Source: Desulfobacterium sp.
Lineage (GTDB): Bacteria; Desulfobacterota; Desulfobacteria; Desulfobacterales; Desulfobacteraceae
Reading direction: 5' to 3'
Assembly: GCA_030145245.1 (NCBI GenBank)
Contig: JAQYWC010000043.1
Coordinates: forward strand, 62,001 to 126,000
Length of the DNA stretch: 64,000 nucleotides
Part shown: positions 62,901 through 64,000 of the stretch, piece after piece
How the letters are laid out: the number at the start of each line of letters is the position of its first letter
How positions within the stretch are numbered: position 1 is the first letter of the stretch
Program-made: the position numbers and the translations under genes
The notes under the pieces: generated by a model
What the model was told of the DNA's origin: nothing
What the model saw: the letters and a program-made list of their open reading frames with translations, nothing else
Databases searched by the model: none

Positions 62901-62952
62901 TCAGCACAACCATAAAGGTACGGTTTTTCAGAGCAAATTCAGCCGGATTCAT
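59911..62952 (-). CDS. RND efflux pump, inner-membrane transporter
   Basis: A 1013-residue RND permease of the AcrB/HAE superfamily. The N-terminal helix (NRTFMVVLTILLLGGGILAF) is followed by EDPTFTIKTALVVTQYPGATPLEVEEEV, a family signature. TM4 has GMLVDNAIVVAD near residue 404, with one of the proton-relay Asp residues; two repeated halves each with six helices and large periplasmic loops are seen. It overlaps the fusion-protein gene by 4 bases (ATGA) and the channel gene follows. The exported substrate (drug, bile, metal) cannot be told from the sequence. Confidence 0.93.
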   Translation of the reverse strand: MNPAEFALKNRTFMVVLTILLLGGGILAFEKLGRLEDPTFTIKTALVVTQYPGATPLEVEEEVTDRVEEAIKAMGQVKEMYSTSEDGLSVVYVDMKDEFHKDQLPQIWDELRRKVNDIQKRLPPGAGPSMVRDDFGDVYGVFFALTGESYTPAELKDYAEYLKKELLLCDEVAKIDFWGTQQEAIYIEFERAKLAGLGIPPQLIYQTLHLQNVVEPNGQVDVNTEYMRISPTGEFKSEAMIADTLIGGATGMVRLGDIATIRRGYYEPSRNMMRYNGKPCIGLGISTVDGGNVITMGTSVKEKLHELEAQQPPGMELNIIYYQSRVVTESVNAFLANLGEAVVIVVVLLMLFMGWQSGMLIGMILLLTILGTFIGMMLFGIDLQKISLGALILALGMLVDNAIVVADGILVRVERGEGREHAARQVVLENRWPLLGATFVAILAFTAIGYAPGNVGEFCRSLFQVMAISLLLSWLFAVTITPLFCVWFLKVPDATVGKDPYDRPMFRAYRRMLHLTLRGRYLTILVTFMLLVVSILGFKSIPSAFFPGSTQRYFYVNYWKPQGTHINHTAEDLARIREAVSNMEGVTNITSFAGEGALRFILTYDYQTPNSSYGQLLVEVEEYTQIDGLVSRVNEYLAANFPDSEPYAKKIVSGPAITFQVEARFRGPDIVVLQNLAEQARVIMQQTPNTRDVRTDWRQQVRVIRPQFSETQARQAGVSRSELAKAIRWNFNGVVAGLYRESDELIPIITRPPQNERDSVNDLNNVQVYSAMKHAFIPIGQVVTEVKPVWEWPLIKRRDQQRAVTVQCNPAQGLAAPLRLAMKDKIEALTLPSGYTLDWVGEFEASADARGPLKKIFPLCALGMFVIVVGLFNSIRRPMVIFLTVPLSIMGIAAGLLSMKLAFGFMSILGFLGLSGMLIKNAIVLIEQVEILLREGYPPYKAVLDSAVSRMRPVVMASGTTILGMLPLVFDPMFATMAVTIMSGLFVATFLTLIIVPVLYCLMYRIKSDHNYL

Positions 62953-64000
62953 TGAATGCGTCCTTTCATGGAAATAGCGTTGAGCTTCATGGTGGACGTT
63001 ATAAAATCAACACCCTCGGTAACGATCCGCTCTCCAATGGAAAGCCCGTTTTTAACAACAATGCGGGAGGAGCCGTTCAGGCTGCCCACCTCGACCTTTT
63101 TCTTGACGGCCGTGGAGGAGGTTTCGTCATACACCCACACCGAGGACGCTCCGCTGTTGTCGGTGACAAGGGCCCTTGCCGGAATGGTGATCATATCGGG
63201 CTGTTTTTCAGGCGTTGACCAGACCACCTCGGCGGTCATGCCGGGCAGCACCATGAGATCCCCGGGCGCCGGCATGGTAAACACCATGGCATAGGTCCGG
63301 GTAATCCTGTCGGCCTCGGTGTTCCACTCCTTTAAACTGATCCGGAACCTGTGGTCTGCCTGGCAGGGAAAGGTGGCAAGTGCTGCTTCCCCGCTCTTGA
63401 GCCCGTGGCTGATGATCTCGTTTTCAGGCACCTTGATCTCGATCTCAAGGGTGGAGATATCGTGGAGCCCGACCACCACCCGGCCGGCCTGGACCATCTC
63501 GTGGTTTTCAATGAGCTGAAGGGTGATGATACCGTCATAGGGAGCCTTGAGGGAGGTATAGCCAAGGTGATGCCGGGCGATACGAAGCTGGGCCTTGACC
63601 GCGTCCACCGAGGCTGTGAGGATGTTGACCGCGTTTTGTGCATGGTCGTAATCGGCCTGGGGCACCACATTTTTTGCAAAAAGCTCTTTCACCCTGGCAA
63701 AATCGAGCCTTGCCGTCTCCAGCTGGGAAACCGCCCCCGCCTTCTGGGCCTCCAGCACCTGGATCTTATCCTGGTAATCCTGGGGATCGATCTGCATGAG
63801 CACCTGGCCTTTTTTCACGGCATCGCCGGGCTGTATGTCCACCCGGACCAGGGGACCGCTCACCCGGAAGGCAAGCTTTGTTGTGTTGGAAGCCTTGATG
63901 GTTCCGGGATAGCTCTTGGCCGTCGCAGAATTAATCCCGTGGATCCGCTCCAGCACAACCCCATGGGAACCCGACGCATCGGGCTGATCTGATCTGTTCT
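62949..64000 (-). CDS. RND periplasmic adaptor (membrane fusion protein), 5' end cut
   Basis: The C-terminal 350 residues of an HlyD/AcrA-type adaptor. The frame is open to the window edge, so the signal peptide and start lie beyond 64000; GTG at 63956 is internal. The barrel-sandwich/lipoyl motif is VSGPLVRVDIQPGDAVKKGQ with the second half TSLKAPYDGIITLQ. Between them is an alpha-hairpin with QLETARLDFARVKELFA. Beta-barrel and membrane-proximal domains follow (GLSIGERIVTEG). It should join the pump to the outer-membrane channel. It overlaps the RND gene by 4 bases. Confidence 0.9.
   Translation of the reverse strand, partial: NRSDQPDASGSHGVVLERIHGINSATAKSYPGTIKASNTTKLAFRVSGPLVRVDIQPGDAVKKGQVLMQIDPQDYQDKIQVLEAQKAGAVSQLETARLDFARVKELFAKNVVPQADYDHAQNAVNILTASVDAVKAQLRIARHHLGYTSLKAPYDGIITLQLIENHEMVQAGRVVVGLHDISTLEIEIKVPENEIISHGLKSGEAALATFPCQADHRFRISLKEWNTEADRITRTYAMVFTMPAPGDLMVLPGMTAEVVWSTPEKQPDMITIPARALVTDNSGASSVWVYDETSSTAVKKKVEVGSLNGSSRIVVKNGLSIGERIVTEGVDFITSTMKLNAISMKGRIQ

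Overview
This window looks like chromosomal DNA of a Gram-negative, probably strictly anaerobic member of the Desulfobacterota (deltaproteobacterial sulfate-reducer type). That is an inference from gene content: an aldehyde:ferredoxin oxidoreductase with its own MoaD- and ThiF-like partners, many sigma-54 activators and hybrid kinases, HD-GYP proteins, a 5TM-LYT sensor kinase, outer-membrane porins and an RND pump. No rRNA, tRNA, CRISPR array, intact insertion sequence or phage gene was seen.

Layout. 0-4.7 kb: the end of a NitT/TauT-type ABC importer (permease, binding protein), a sensor kinase with an ABC-substrate-binding-like sensor domain, and a decayed, internally deleted second copy of the binding-protein gene. 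4.7-10.4 kb: an SOS mutagenesis operon read leftward, lexA - DUF72 - imuB-like - dnaE2. 10.6-18.7 kb: mixed genes (2-hydroxyacid dehydrogenase, AraC regulator with DUF2000, NudC, MORN-repeat secreted protein, membrane-anchored EEP hydrolase, ABC-2 type permease). 19-28.7 kb: a sensory region with chemoreceptor - small PBP - porin - REC/zinc-ribbon on the minus strand, back to back with a hybrid kinase - sigma-54 response regulator - Cys-rich membrane protein on the plus strand. 28.8-33.9 kb: two secreted proteins sharing a calcium-loop C-terminal tag, then an ABC ATPase and a transglutaminase-like membrane protein.

34-37.5 kb: a two-gene c-di-GMP unit, a PilZ-hotdog fusion followed by a 7TM-kinase/REC/HD-GYP protein. 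37.5-43.8 kb: an uncharacterised operon (SCP2-like, class III aminotransferase, split transketolase, second SCP2-like, DUF1285-like) divergent from a TetR regulator with a FadR-style operator. 43.9-48.8 kb: a COG3044 ATPase, a REC-DUF3369-HD-GYP protein, endonuclease IV and a small zinc-finger protein. 48.9-58.1 kb: a leftward gene group (GltS-like carrier, epoxide hydrolase, L-serine dehydratase, ThiF, MoaD, AOR) with a sigma-54 promoter and three palindromic upstream sites next to a divergent sigma-54 activator. 58.5-64 kb: a tripartite RND efflux operon running off the window.

The strongest candidates for undescribed biology are the sigma-54-controlled AOR/serine-dehydratase/epoxide-hydrolase group, the SCP2/aminotransferase/transketolase operon, and the PilZ-hotdog plus HD-GYP pair. 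Functions are read from motifs by eye; no database search was possible.
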